In this document: one piece after another, positions 35,975-44,154 of the stretch
Position numbering within the stretch: position 1 is the stretch's first letter
Layout of the letters: each line of letters starts with the position of its first letter
NCBI GenBank assembly: GCA_040756995.1
Contig: JBFLYK010000008.1
Location: 1 to 64,000 of the forward strand
From: BP-133 sp040756995
GTDB taxonomy: Bacteria; Actinomycetota; Acidimicrobiia; IMCC26256; BP-133
Direction of reading: 5' to 3'
Length of the DNA stretch: 64,000 nucleotides
Made by a program: the position numbers and the translations under genes
The notes under the pieces: model-generated
Databases searched by the model: none
The model's input: the letters and a program-made list of their open reading frames with translations, nothing else
What the model was told of the DNA's origin: nothing

Positions 35975-36175
35975 TTAGAGACCCTGCTCGCTCTCGATCT
36001 GCTCCAGGTAGCGCATGATCTCAATGGCCCGGAAACGGCGGTGCCCGCCGAGGGTCCGGATGGCGGAGATCTTGCCGGCCCTGGCCCAGCGCGTGACGGT
36101 CTTCGGGTTGACCCGGAACATCTCGGCCACCTCAGACGGCGTCAGAAGGGCATCGGGGTCGGTACGGTCTTGCAT
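35975..36175 (-). CDS. bldC: BldC-family MerR-like DNA-binding protein
   Basis: 66 residues, the size of Streptomyces BldC (68). The winged helix-turn-helix LLTPSEVAEMFRVNPKTV followed by TRWARAGKISAIRTLGGHRR is nearly the whole protein and closely matches BldC as I remember it. In Streptomyces BldC delays development by controlling early and late genes; here it may control growth or secondary metabolism (inference). The start at 36175 follows GAGAGGAAAGG; a longer frame starting at 36322 is unlikely. It faces away from the amino-acid dehydrogenase gene, the same neighbour it has in Streptomyces. Confidence 0.93.
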   Translation of the reverse strand: MQDRTDPDALLTPSEVAEMFRVNPKTVTRWARAGKISAIRTLGGHRRFRAIEIMRYLEQIESEQGL

Positions 36176-36523
36176 CGCCTTTCCTCTCTTGACGGAACTG
36201 GCCCGCAGCGTGAGCCACGAGGGGGAGCCGGTGTCCGCTTCGTCCCCGAGGGTACGCACCGTACCCTTCGGGGTCGATAGCCCGGAGGTGTCATTTCCAC
36301 ACCATCCGGAATGACTAGTCACCCTGTAGTTCGCCCGCTTCGACCAGCAGATTTGTCTCTGTCCGACCGACTGGAGCGACGAAACGCGGCTGGCGTGCCG
36401 CGCCCGTCAGGGGTCTTATCGGCACACTCCGGGCGCGAATTGAGCGGTCCGCCAAGAAGGGGTTGAGGCTTACGATGATGCCCTAGAAGGAAGTTCCAGC
36501 AGAGGTGTCGAAGGGCGTTCCCA
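36176..36523. other. 348-bp divergent intergenic region bldC / dehydrogenase
   Basis: No gene seen. It must contain promoters for both divergent genes. The clearest structure is the palindrome AGGGTACG-CAC-CGTACCCT at 36249-36267, about 75 bp upstream of bldC. The rest shows no convincing RNA gene or further repeat. Confidence 0.5.
36249..36267. promoter_or_regulatory. 8-bp inverted repeat, possible operator upstream of bldC
   Basis: Perfect arms AGGGTACG and CGTACCCT with a 3-nt centre. It could be a dimeric regulator site or a hairpin in the bldC leader; the regulator is unknown. Confidence 0.35.
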
Positions 36524-37591
36524 GTGTTCGATCGCATCGAGGCTGACGACTACGAGCAGGTGGTGTTCTGCCACCACCGGGCCACCGGCTTGCGGGCCAT
36601 CGTGGCCGTCCACTCGACGGCCCTCGGCCCGGCCCTCGGCGGCACCCGCTTCTATCCCTACGCCGACGAAGACGCCGCCCTCGAGGACGTGCTGCGCCTG
36701 GCCAAGGGCATGACCTACAAGGCGGCGCTGGCCGGGCTCGACCTCGGCGGGGGCAAGGCGGTCATCCTCGGCGACCCGTACCGGAACAAGAGCGAAGCGC
36801 TGCTGCGGGCCTACGCCCGCTACGTCGACACCCTCGGAGGCCGCTACATCACCGCCGAGGACGTCGGCACCACCCAGGCCGACATGGACCTCATCCGGCG
36901 GGAGACCCGCTGGGTGACCGGCGTGTCGCAGTCGCTGGGCGGGTCCGGCGACCCCAGCGTGGCCACCGCCCAGGGTCTCTACTACGGGCTCAAGGCCGTG
37001 GCCATGACGCTGTGGGGCGACACCAACCTCGAGGGCCGCCACGTCGCCGTCTCCGGCGTCGGGAAGGTGGGGTACGCCTTCGTCCGCCAGCTGGTGGAGG
37101 ACCGGTGCCGCGTCACCGTGGCCGACGTCGTGCCGGCCGCCGTCGAACGGGCCGTCCTCGACTTCGGCGTCGAAGCCGTGGCGGTGGAGAAGATCCACGC
37201 CGTCGAGTGCGACGTCTTCTCGCCCTGCGCCCTCGGCGGGGCGCTGTCGTTCCAGACGATCGCCGAACTGCGGTGCGCCGCGGTGTGCGGCTGCGCCAAC
37301 AACCAGCTCGCCGAGCCGGGCTGCGACGAGGCCCTGGCCGAGGCCGGGATCCTCTACGCCCCGGACTACTGCGTGAACGCCGGCGGGATCATCAACATCT
37401 CCGAGGAGCTCCGGGGCTACTCCCGGGAGCGGGCCGAGACCGCCCTGCGCCACATCTACGACGCCACCCTGGCGGTCTTCGCCCGGGCCAGCGCCGAAGG
37501 CATCACCACCGCCGCCGCCGCCGACCGCCAGGCCGAAGCCCGGATCGACGCCGTCGGCCGGCTCAACCTGATCCGGCCCCCCAGTCGCTGA
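36524..37591 (+). CDS. vdh: valine/leucine dehydrogenase (Glu/Leu/Phe/Val family)
   Basis: Reversible NAD-dependent oxidative deamination of branched-chain amino acids to 2-oxo acids. 355 residues, typical of the octameric family. The N-terminal catalytic domain has GPALGGTR, Lys66 in GMTYKAALAGLDLGGGK and Lys78, matching the two catalytic lysines of leucine dehydrogenase. The Rossmann motif SGVGKVGYAFVRQL and the family signature CGCANNQL are present, as is PDYCVNAGGIINISEE. The start is GTG with GAAGGG 8 nt upstream. Placement beside bldC is conserved in Streptomyces. Exact preference (Val, Leu or Ile) cannot be read from sequence. Confidence 0.92.
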   Translation: MFDRIEADDYEQVVFCHHRATGLRAIVAVHSTALGPALGGTRFYPYADEDAALEDVLRLAKGMTYKAALAGLDLGGGKAVILGDPYRNKSEALLRAYARYVDTLGGRYITAEDVGTTQADMDLIRRETRWVTGVSQSLGGSGDPSVATAQGLYYGLKAVAMTLWGDTNLEGRHVAVSGVGKVGYAFVRQLVEDRCRVTVADVVPAAVERAVLDFGVEAVAVEKIHAVECDVFSPCALGGALSFQTIAELRCAAVCGCANNQLAEPGCDEALAEAGILYAPDYCVNAGGIINISEELRGYSRERAETALRHIYDATLAVFARASAEGITTAAAADRQAEARIDAVGRLNLIRPPSR

Positions 37592-37654
37592 TCCGAGGCC
37601 CGCCCGGCGACCCCGGGCCGGCCGAGGGGTACCATCGCGTCCGGAGGTCGGCAC

Positions 37655-37867
37655 ATGCTCTTCCGGACCTTGATGACCTTCAGCCTGGGGATGTCGGTGC
37701 TGGCCGGCATCTGCGCCTTCGTCATCGCCTACGAGCGCGCCTCGCGCCAGTACTACCCCCGCCAGGCGCGGCACATCGCCCTGCGGGCCGTTCCCGGGCC
37801 GTTCCTGTTCTTCACGTTCCTCGGCGCGGCGCTCGGCGTGGCCGTGCCAGTGTTCATCCACCCGTAG
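37655..37867 (+). CDS. small two-TM membrane protein, hypothetical
   Basis: 70 residues, with GGAGG at 37643-37647 before the ATG. Two hydrophobic segments (about 6-26 and 47-68, PFLFFTFLGAALGVAVPVFI) are linked by a basic loop ERASRQYYPRQARH. Not recognised. It stands alone between the dehydrogenase and parA genes. Confidence 0.7.
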   Translation: MLFRTLMTFSLGMSVLAGICAFVIAYERASRQYYPRQARHIALRAVPGPFLFFTFLGAALGVAVPVFIHP

Positions 37868-37916
37868 CACTCCGGTTGCCGGGAGCGGCGGGTGGGACGC
37901 CGTACACTGCGCGCCC

Positions 37917-38675
37917 ATGGGACGTGTGCTGGCCGTGGCCAACCAGAAGGGTGGCGTGGCCAAGACGACGACCACCCACTCGCTGGGCGCCGGTCTGGCC
38001 GAGCTCGGCGAGCGGGTGCTGCTGGTCGACCTCGACCCCCAGGCCTGCCTGACCTACTCGCTTGGCATCGACTCCGAGGCTCTCGACCGGTCACTGCACG
38101 ACGTGCTGGCCGGGCGGGCCGAGGCGGCCGACGTGGTGGTCAAGAGCGGCGATCTCACCGCCCTGCCGGCCACCATCGACCTGGCCGGAGCCGAGGTGCA
38201 CCTCATGTCGCGCACCGGGCGGGAGCACGTGCTGGCCCGGGCGCTCAAGCCGCTGGTCGGTGAGTACGACACCGTGCTCATCGACTGCCCGCCGTCGCTC
38301 GGGGTGCTGACGATCAACGGCCTCACCGCCGCCGACGCCGTGATCGTGCCGCTGCAGTGCGAGACCCTCGGGCACCGGGGGGTCGGGCAGCTGCTGGAGA
38401 CGATCGGCGACGTGCGCAGCTTCACCAATCCCGACCTGGTGGTGCGGGGTCTGGTGGCCACGATGTTCGACAGCCGGACCCGCCACTCCCGGGAGGTCCT
38501 GGCCGACCTCGAGGAGCGGTACGGCCTGCCGGTGCTGGGGGAGCCGATCCCCAAGTCGGTACGCTTCGCCGAGGCCCCGGGCCAGGGGCGGTCGATCCTG
38601 ACCCACGCCCCCCGTTCCGCCGGCGCCGAGGGCTACCGGGCCATCGCCCGGATCCTCCACGAGGAGCTCGCATGA
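37917..38675 (+). CDS. ParA/Soj-family ATPase (orphan)
   Basis: 252 residues. The deviant Walker A KGGVAKTT at residues 11-18, switch LLVDLDPQ and Walker B TVLIDCPPSLGVLTING define a ParA-type dimerising ATPase that moves DNA or protein cargo over the nucleoid. The C-terminal part RHSREVLADLEERYG with GEPIPKSVRFAEAPGQG is typical of Soj-like proteins. No parB-like gene is adjacent. Instead it overlaps a small zinc-ribbon gene by ATGA, so the pair are probably partners. Not likely to be the chromosomal ParA, which sits with parB near oriC. Confidence 0.9.
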   Translation: MGRVLAVANQKGGVAKTTTTHSLGAGLAELGERVLLVDLDPQACLTYSLGIDSEALDRSLHDVLAGRAEAADVVVKSGDLTALPATIDLAGAEVHLMSRTGREHVLARALKPLVGEYDTVLIDCPPSLGVLTINGLTAADAVIVPLQCETLGHRGVGQLLETIGDVRSFTNPDLVVRGLVATMFDSRTRHSREVLADLEERYGLPVLGEPIPKSVRFAEAPGQGRSILTHAPRSAGAEGYRAIARILHEELA

Positions 38676-38977
38676 GCGACCCCATGGGGAAGCGGGCGCT
38701 GTTCTCGGCGGTGGAGCCGCCCCGGGCCCCCAACGGCGCGCCGGCCGCCACCATGAAGAAGGAGGCGCTGTTCACCGCCTCCGAAGGCGGCCGCCGGTTC
38801 GGCACGGTCGTCGTCGAGTGCTCGGCCTGCGGGGCCCGGTCCCGGCTCGGGTGGGGCGAGTTCGCCTGGCGGCACCTGCCGGTGTGGCTGTGGGTTCCGT
38901 GGGTGCGGTACTCCCGGTTCATCTCCTGCCCGGCCTGCGACCGGCGGACGTGGCTGGCGGTCAACTGGTTCGCCTGA
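38672..38977 (+). CDS. small zinc-ribbon protein coupled to ParA
   Basis: 101 residues. Two CxxC pairs (CSACG and CPACD) flank an aromatic middle (WRHLPVWLWVPWVRYSRF), suggesting a zinc ribbon with a membrane- or protein-facing hydrophobic patch. The N-terminal half repeats a short motif: MGKRALFSA and MKKEALFTA. It overlaps the ParA stop codon and its own stop overlaps the next ATG (TGATG). Function unknown; an adaptor or cargo for the ParA ATPase is the natural guess. Confidence 0.8.
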   Translation: MSDPMGKRALFSAVEPPRAPNGAPAATMKKEALFTASEGGRRFGTVVVECSACGARSRLGWGEFAWRHLPVWLWVPWVRYSRFISCPACDRRTWLAVNWFA

Positions 38978-40650
38978 TGGGTTACCGTCCTCGGATGCGA
39001 CGCCGGGGGATCGGTCTTGTCGTCTTCCTCGTAGCCACTCTGGTTGCCGCCGCCTGCGGCGGCGACGACGGTGGCGGCGGTGGTTCGGGCGGCGGCCCGT
39101 CCGGCTCGATCGTGATCGGCACCACCGAATCGCTGCAGAACAGCTTCGATCCGGCTCAGGCCTACGACTATCTCGGATCGCAGATCGCCTTCAACGCCGC
39201 CGAGACCCTCGTCACCTACGCCCCGCAGGCCACCGAGCCGACCCCGAAGCTGGCGGCGGCGATGCCCGAAGTCTCGCCGGACGGGCTCACCTACACGTTC
39301 ATTCTCCGGGCCGGAGTGAAGTTCGCCGACGGCACGCCGTTCAACGCCGCGGCAGTGAAGTTCTCCCTGGAGCGGGCCCGCAACTTCGGCGCCAAGGACC
39401 CGGAGGCGGCCGGGTTCCTCCTGAACGGGATCCGCAGCATCGAGGCGCCGTCCGACACCAAGGTCGTCATCTCCCTGTCGCAGCCCAACGTGACGTTCGT
39501 GTCCCGCCTGGCCTACTCGGTGGCCAGCATCGTGAGCCCCACCGCCTACGCCAATCACGTGCTGTCCGGCAACGAAGAGGGCGGGGCGGTGACGGCCAAA
39601 TACAAGACCGACACGATCGTCGGCACCGGCCCCTACCGGGTCGTGGCTTACAAGGAGCGGGAGTCGATCGACCTCGAGGCCAACCCCGACTACTGGGGGC
39701 CGAAGCCGAAGACCAAGCGGATCCGGATGCGGCTCTTCGACCGGTCGTCGGCCCTGAAGCTGGCCCTGGAAAAGAACGAGGTCGACATCGCCTTCCGCAC
39801 ACTGGAGCCGGACGAGAACAACTTCTTCAAGAACCGCCAGGGTTTCAAGCTCATCGAGGGCACCGGCTCGGGCATCCGGTATCTGGTCATCAACGTCACG
39901 GCCAAGCCGTGGGACGACGTGAACCTCCGCCGGGCGCTGGCCGCCGCCGTCAACCGGCGGCTCATCGTCGAGGAGGTGTTCAAGGGCGCGGCCACGCCGC
40001 TGGCCTCGATGGTGCCTCCCACTTTCGACGTCTCGGAACCGAAGTGGGAGCAGCTCTACGGGGAGAGTGCCCCGCCGCCGACCACATCGGCGAAGGGCGG
40101 GCCGGCGCCGACCGGTCGGACGCTGGTCGACAAGTATCTGTCGCTGGCCGGCAAGGCGAGCGGCACGGTCCCGGTCGAGCTGTGGTTCAGCCCCACCCAC
40201 TACGGGCCGACGGAGGAGCGGGTGGCGGAGGTCATCGCCCGCAGCCTGGAGGAGACGAAGCGCTTCACCGTTCGCATCCGCAACGTCGAGTGGGCCGAGT
40301 ACGGCCAGAAGCGCCGGGCGGGTGAGATGCCGGTGTTCCTCATGGGCTGGTATCCCGACTACCTCGATCCCGACGACTACCTCGAGCCGTTCTCCGACCC
40401 GAACATCTTCGATCCGGCCAAGTGGAACGACCCGAAGATGCTGGAGCTCGTCCACACCGAGCAGCGGGTGCAGGACCCGACCCTCCGGGAGGACGCCCTG
40501 CGCGAGGCACAGGCCTACATGGCCGACCAGGTGCCGTACATCCCGCTGTTCCAGGCGCCGCAGTTCGCCGCCACCACCGACAAGGTGACCGGCGTGGAAC
40601 TCGACCCGATCCAGATCTTCCGCTTCTGGCTCCTGGAGAAGACCGGCTGA
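38977..40650 (+). CDS. peptide/solute ABC transporter substrate-binding lipoprotein (SBP family 5)
   Basis: 557 residues if read from ATG 38977 (551 from 38995). A lipoprotein signal ends LVAAACGG, followed by a Gly/Asp linker. The family 5 signature is visible: a start such as GSIVIGTTESLQNSFDP, DGLTYTFILRAGVKFADGTPF, then GTGPYRVVAYK and NPDYWGPKPK. It captures oligopeptides, nickel or similar ligands for the permeases encoded next; the ligand is not predictable here. The gene starts at the stop of the zinc-ribbon gene, yet the transporter genes clearly belong together. Confidence 0.92.
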   Translation: MGYRPRMRRRGIGLVVFLVATLVAAACGGDDGGGGGSGGGPSGSIVIGTTESLQNSFDPAQAYDYLGSQIAFNAAETLVTYAPQATEPTPKLAAAMPEVSPDGLTYTFILRAGVKFADGTPFNAAAVKFSLERARNFGAKDPEAAGFLLNGIRSIEAPSDTKVVISLSQPNVTFVSRLAYSVASIVSPTAYANHVLSGNEEGGAVTAKYKTDTIVGTGPYRVVAYKERESIDLEANPDYWGPKPKTKRIRMRLFDRSSALKLALEKNEVDIAFRTLEPDENNFFKNRQGFKLIEGTGSGIRYLVINVTAKPWDDVNLRRALAAAVNRRLIVEEVFKGAATPLASMVPPTFDVSEPKWEQLYGESAPPPTTSAKGGPAPTGRTLVDKYLSLAGKASGTVPVELWFSPTHYGPTEERVAEVIARSLEETKRFTVRIRNVEWAEYGQKRRAGEMPVFLMGWYPDYLDPDDYLEPFSDPNIFDPAKWNDPKMLELVHTEQRVQDPTLREDALREAQAYMADQVPYIPLFQAPQFAATTDKVTGVELDPIQIFRFWLLEKTG

Positions 40651-40695
40651 CCTGACTGACCTGGGGTTTCAGGCTGCGCCGGTCACAATGGGAGC

Positions 40696-41742
40696 TTGCG
40701 GCGCTATCTCCTCACCCGCCTGGCGCTCACTGCGCCGCTGCTGCTGCTCCTGCTGACCGCCACGTTCCTGCTCCTGCGCGTCGCCCCCGGCGACCCGGTC
40801 ACGGCGAAGTTGGGCGAACGGGCGGCGTCCGACGCCCGGGCCGAGGAGCTCCGCCGCAGCCTCGGGCTCAACGATCCCCTGTGGCAGCAGTACGCCTCCT
40901 ACATCGGAGGTGCCCTCCGGGGCGACTTCGGACGGGCGATCAGCACCGGCATCCCGGTGTCGAACACGATCCGCGACAAATTCCCCGCCACGCTGGAGCT
41001 GACGGTGGCGGCCATGCTGGTGGCGGTGGCGGTGGGCATCGGGGTGGGTGCCACCTCGGCCCGCTTCCGGGACACACGCCTCGACGTGGCGGGCCGCCTG
41101 CTCGGCATTGTGCTCTATGCCGCGCCGATCTTCTGGCTCGGGATCCTGTTCCAGTACCTCTTTTCGGTGAAGTTCGGCTGGTTCCCAACCGGCGGGCGCA
41201 CGGCAGCCTTCGCCGAACCCGCGCCGCTGTTCTCGCTGGAGACCGGAGGCTCAGCGACATGGAACTTCACCGGGCTGTACACGGTTGACGCCCTGCTCAC
41301 CGGCAACTTCTCCGCCCTCTGGCAGGCGCTGCGCCATCTCGCCCTCCCGGCCGTGACGCTGGGGCTCGTGATCGGCGGGATTCTCGTGCGTCTGGTCCGG
41401 GTCAACATGCTGAGTGCGCTGCGGTCGGACCACGTCGACGCCGCCCGGGCCCGCGGGCTGCCGGAGCGGGCCGTCGTCCTCCGCCACGCCCTGCGCAGCG
41501 CGCTGGTCCCCGTCGTGGCCGTCGTCGGCCTGCAGTTCGCCCTGCTGCTGTCGGGGGCGGTGCTGACCGAGGCGACCTTCTCCTGGCCCGGGTTGGGGCA
41601 GGCGCTCTACGACTTCCTGCAGGACCGCGACTACACCGCCGTGCAGGGTCTGGTGACCTTCTACGCCCTGTTCGTGGTGGCGGTCAGCCTCCTGATCGAC
41701 GTCGTCTCCGCCTGGGTGGATCCCCGCATCCGCTACTCATGA
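40696..41742 (+). CDS. ABC transporter permease, DppB/OppB type
   Basis: 348 residues with six membrane segments: an N-terminal anchor RLALTAPLLLLLLTATFLLLRVAPGDP, then the inner-membrane permease domain. The coupling (EAA-like) loop reads HVDAARARGLPERAVVLRHALRSAL. The start is taken as TTG 40696 because a preceding GGGAG and the conserved RRYLLTRL N-terminus fit best; start confidence is modest. It forms the pore with the downstream permease domain. The stop overlaps the next ATG. Confidence 0.92.
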   Translation: MRRYLLTRLALTAPLLLLLLTATFLLLRVAPGDPVTAKLGERAASDARAEELRRSLGLNDPLWQQYASYIGGALRGDFGRAISTGIPVSNTIRDKFPATLELTVAAMLVAVAVGIGVGATSARFRDTRLDVAGRLLGIVLYAAPIFWLGILFQYLFSVKFGWFPTGGRTAAFAEPAPLFSLETGGSATWNFTGLYTVDALLTGNFSALWQALRHLALPAVTLGLVIGGILVRLVRVNMLSALRSDHVDAARARGLPERAVVLRHALRSALVPVVAVVGLQFALLLSGAVLTEATFSWPGLGQALYDFLQDRDYTAVQGLVTFYALFVVAVSLLIDVVSAWVDPRIRYS

Positions 41743-43994
41743 GCGGCCCAACCCCGAACGCCCGCCCTCCCCGCCCACCCCAGTCCCTCGGTCGCCGACG
41801 TCCGAGCCGGGGGGGTGCCGGAAGGCCTGGTCGCCGGCTGGCGGCGCGGTGGCGCCAGGCGGGGCCGACGAGCCGGCGCCTGTTCATCGCCGGTGCCGTA
41901 CTCACCGCCGGGTTCGCCGTCGTGGCGCTGCTGGCGCCGCTCCTGGCGCCCTACGGGCAGGCCGCCCACGATGCGCCCCAGCTGGCGCGGCCGAGCCTCG
42001 ATCATCTCTTCGGCACGACCAACGACCGCTTCGACGTCCTGTCCCGGGTGATCTTCGGGGCCCGCCTGGCCTTCCAGGTGGTGCTGGCCTCGACCGCCTT
42101 CGCCCTGGTCATCGGCGTGCCCCTCGGGCTCGTGTCGGGCTACACCGGCGGGCGGCTCGACCGGGCGCTGGTGCTGGTGATGGACGCCCTCTACGCCTTC
42201 CCCAGCCTGCTGCTGGCCATCGTGGTGGCCTTTGCCCTCCAGCGCTGGATCGGCCCCGGCGTGCCGGCGGCGGCGCTGTCGATCTCGGTCATCTACATCC
42301 CCCAGTACTTCCGGGTCGTGCGCAACCACACGCTGGCCGTCCGGGAGGAGGCGTTCGTCGACGCCGCCCGGGCCATGGGCGCCCCCCGACGGGTGATCAT
42401 CGCCCGCTACGTGGCGGCCAACGTCCTCCAGTCGGTGCCGGTGATCTTCACCGTCAACGCCGCCGACGCCGTGCTCACCCTGGCCGGCCTCGGGTTCCTC
42501 GGCCAGGGCCCCGGGCTGCGGACGGCCGAGTGGGGCTTCGACATCAGCCGGGCGATCACGGATGTCGGGACCGGCGCCTGGTGGACCTCGCTGTTCCCGG
42601 GCCTGGCCATCGTCGCCCTCGTCACCGGCATGTCCCTGCTCGGCGAGGGCATCAACGACATCCTCAACCCCCGCCTCCGGGCCGCCGGCATGTCCCCCGA
42701 AGGCCTGATCCCCGGGTTCGACCCCGAAGCCGACGCCACCCCGCCGCCACCGGCGCCGGCGCTCACGACCGCCGAACCGGCCGCCGCCGAGCCGCTCCCG
42801 ACCGGCGACGCGGCGCCCGTTGAAGATGCGGAGAAGGAGCTGCCCCGGTCGATCCGGGCGGTGCGGGACGGGGAGGGGAAGGCAACCGGCGAGCCGGCCC
42901 GTTCAACTGGCGTTCCTTTACCGGAATACAGCGGAAAAGGAACGCCAGTTGGCGGGGACGGGCCCGCCCTCGTCGTCGACGGCGTGTCCGTCACCTACCG
43001 CACCAGCCGGGGGGCTGTGCGGGCCGTTGACGGCGTGAGCATGACGGTGCGGGCGGGCCAGAGCGTGGGCCTGGTCGGGGAGAGCGGGTGCGGGAAGTCG
43101 ACGCTGGGCCGGGCGGTGCTCGGCGTGCTGCCACCGGCGGCGGAGCGCACGGGCCGCGTCGTGCTGGACGGCGTCGATCTCACCGCCGATCCCGAGGCGT
43201 GGCGGCGGGCCCGGGGCGACCGGCTGTCGCTGGTGTTCCAGGATCCCGCCACCCGGCTCGATCCGCTGCAGCGGATCGAGAGCCACTTCGTCGAGTTGAT
43301 CCGGGCCCACCGGCCGGGGACGTCGAAGGCCGAGGCGGCCCGGCTGGGCCGGGAGGCGCTGGCGGCGGTCGGCGTGCCGCCGGGCCGGGCCCGCCAGTAT
43401 CCCCACGAGTTCTCGGGCGGGATGCGCCAGCGGATCATGATCGCCCTGGCGGTGGTGCTCGAACCCCGGGTGCTCATCGCCGACGAGCCGACCACGAGCC
43501 TCGACGTCCTCGTCGAAGCGCAGATCCTCGATCTGCTGACGAGCCTCCGGAGCCGCCTCGGCCTGGCCATCGTGCTCATCACCCACAACCTCGGGATCGT
43601 GGCCGAGACCTGCGAGCGGGTGGCCGTGATGTACGCCGGCCGCATCGTCGAAGAGGGGCCGGTCGCATCCGTCTTCACTGCGCCCCGGCATCCGTACACG
43701 CAGGCCCTCCTGAGCGCCGTCATCACGTTGGAGACCCGGGCCCCGGCCGCCGTCCCGGGATCCCCGCCCGACCTGGCCGGCCCGCTCCCCGGCTGCCCTT
43801 TCGCCCCCCGCTGCCCCCTGGCCATGGCCGTCTGCCATGACACCTCGCCCGTCCTGGCCGACGTCGGCCCGGCCCACACGGCCGCCTGCCACCTCTATCC
43901 CGGTGCCGACCCGGCCCATCCGGCGAGCGCCTGGGAGCCCGCCGGCCGCCGTCTCCGCCTCACCGAACCACCCCTGGCCGGGAACCTCCGATGA
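41739..43994 (+). CDS. fused DppC permease + DppD ATPase
   Basis: 751 residues combining two usually separate subunits. Residues 1-315 form a DppC-like permease with a basic N-terminus and coupling loop FVDAARAMGAPRRVIIARYVAAN. Residues ~316-408 are an Ala/Pro/Glu-rich linker. Residues ~409-751 form the ATPase, with Walker A GESGCGKST near 447, signature FSGGMRQR and Walker B VLIADEPTTSLD. The C-terminal oligopeptide-transporter extension has GCPFAPRCPLA with conserved cysteines. Part of the linker (about residues 389-404) is encoded by a palindromic repeat also found twice downstream. The two halves are in one frame with no stop, so this is a real fusion in the sequence as given. Confidence 0.92.
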   Translation: MSGPTPNARPPRPPQSLGRRRPSRGGAGRPGRRLAARWRQAGPTSRRLFIAGAVLTAGFAVVALLAPLLAPYGQAAHDAPQLARPSLDHLFGTTNDRFDVLSRVIFGARLAFQVVLASTAFALVIGVPLGLVSGYTGGRLDRALVLVMDALYAFPSLLLAIVVAFALQRWIGPGVPAAALSISVIYIPQYFRVVRNHTLAVREEAFVDAARAMGAPRRVIIARYVAANVLQSVPVIFTVNAADAVLTLAGLGFLGQGPGLRTAEWGFDISRAITDVGTGAWWTSLFPGLAIVALVTGMSLLGEGINDILNPRLRAAGMSPEGLIPGFDPEADATPPPPAPALTTAEPAAAEPLPTGDAAPVEDAEKELPRSIRAVRDGEGKATGEPARSTGVPLPEYSGKGTPVGGDGPALVVDGVSVTYRTSRGAVRAVDGVSMTVRAGQSVGLVGESGCGKSTLGRAVLGVLPPAAERTGRVVLDGVDLTADPEAWRRARGDRLSLVFQDPATRLDPLQRIESHFVELIRAHRPGTSKAEAARLGREALAAVGVPPGRARQYPHEFSGGMRQRIMIALAVVLEPRVLIADEPTTSLDVLVEAQILDLLTSLRSRLGLAIVLITHNLGIVAETCERVAVMYAGRIVEEGPVASVFTAPRHPYTQALLSAVITLETRAPAAVPGSPPDLAGPLPGCPFAPRCPLAMAVCHDTSPVLADVGPAHTAACHLYPGADPAHPASAWEPAGRRLRLTEPPLAGNLR
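42905..42950. repeat. palindromic repeat copy 1, inside the fusion gene
   Basis: Perfect 15-bp inverted repeat AACTGGCGTTCCTTT / AAAGGAACGCCAGTT around a 16-nt centre. It is read through in frame as part of the linker. Confidence 0.9.
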
Positions 43995-44016
43995 AGCGCA
44001 CGGTGCCCCCCACCGT

Positions 44017-44061
44017 TCTGGCGTTCGATTTTCGGTATATCCCGGAAAAGGAACGCCAGTT
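44017..44061. repeat. palindromic repeat copy 2
   Basis: Arms CTGGCGTTC (44018-44026) and GAACGCCAG (44051-44059). The interior TATATCCCGGAAAAGGAACG shares its right half with copy 1. It lies in the gap between the two ATPase genes. Confidence 0.9.
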
Positions 44062-44086
44062 GGCGGCGCTCGAGCCGCACGCGCTT

Positions 44087-44131
44087 TCTGGCGTTCGATT
44101 TCCGCCATATCCCGGAAAAAGAACGCCAGTT
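44087..44131. repeat. palindromic repeat copy 3
   Basis: Arms at 44088-44096 and 44121-44129, exactly 70 bp after copy 2. Interior differences to copy 2 are few. Copies 2 and 3 fill most of the 160-bp intergenic region 43995-44154. Confidence 0.9.
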
Positions 44132-44154
44132 CAGACTGGCCGGGGCGCGACGAG

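Noticed and set aside
36176..36523. tRNA or small RNA gene in the bldC spacer
   Set aside because: No cloverleaf or recognisable RNA fold was found; only a short inverted repeat.
43837..44154. N-terminal extension of the DppF-type ATPase back to 43837
   Set aside because: That part overlaps the fusion gene and the palindromic repeats and has no transporter similarity.
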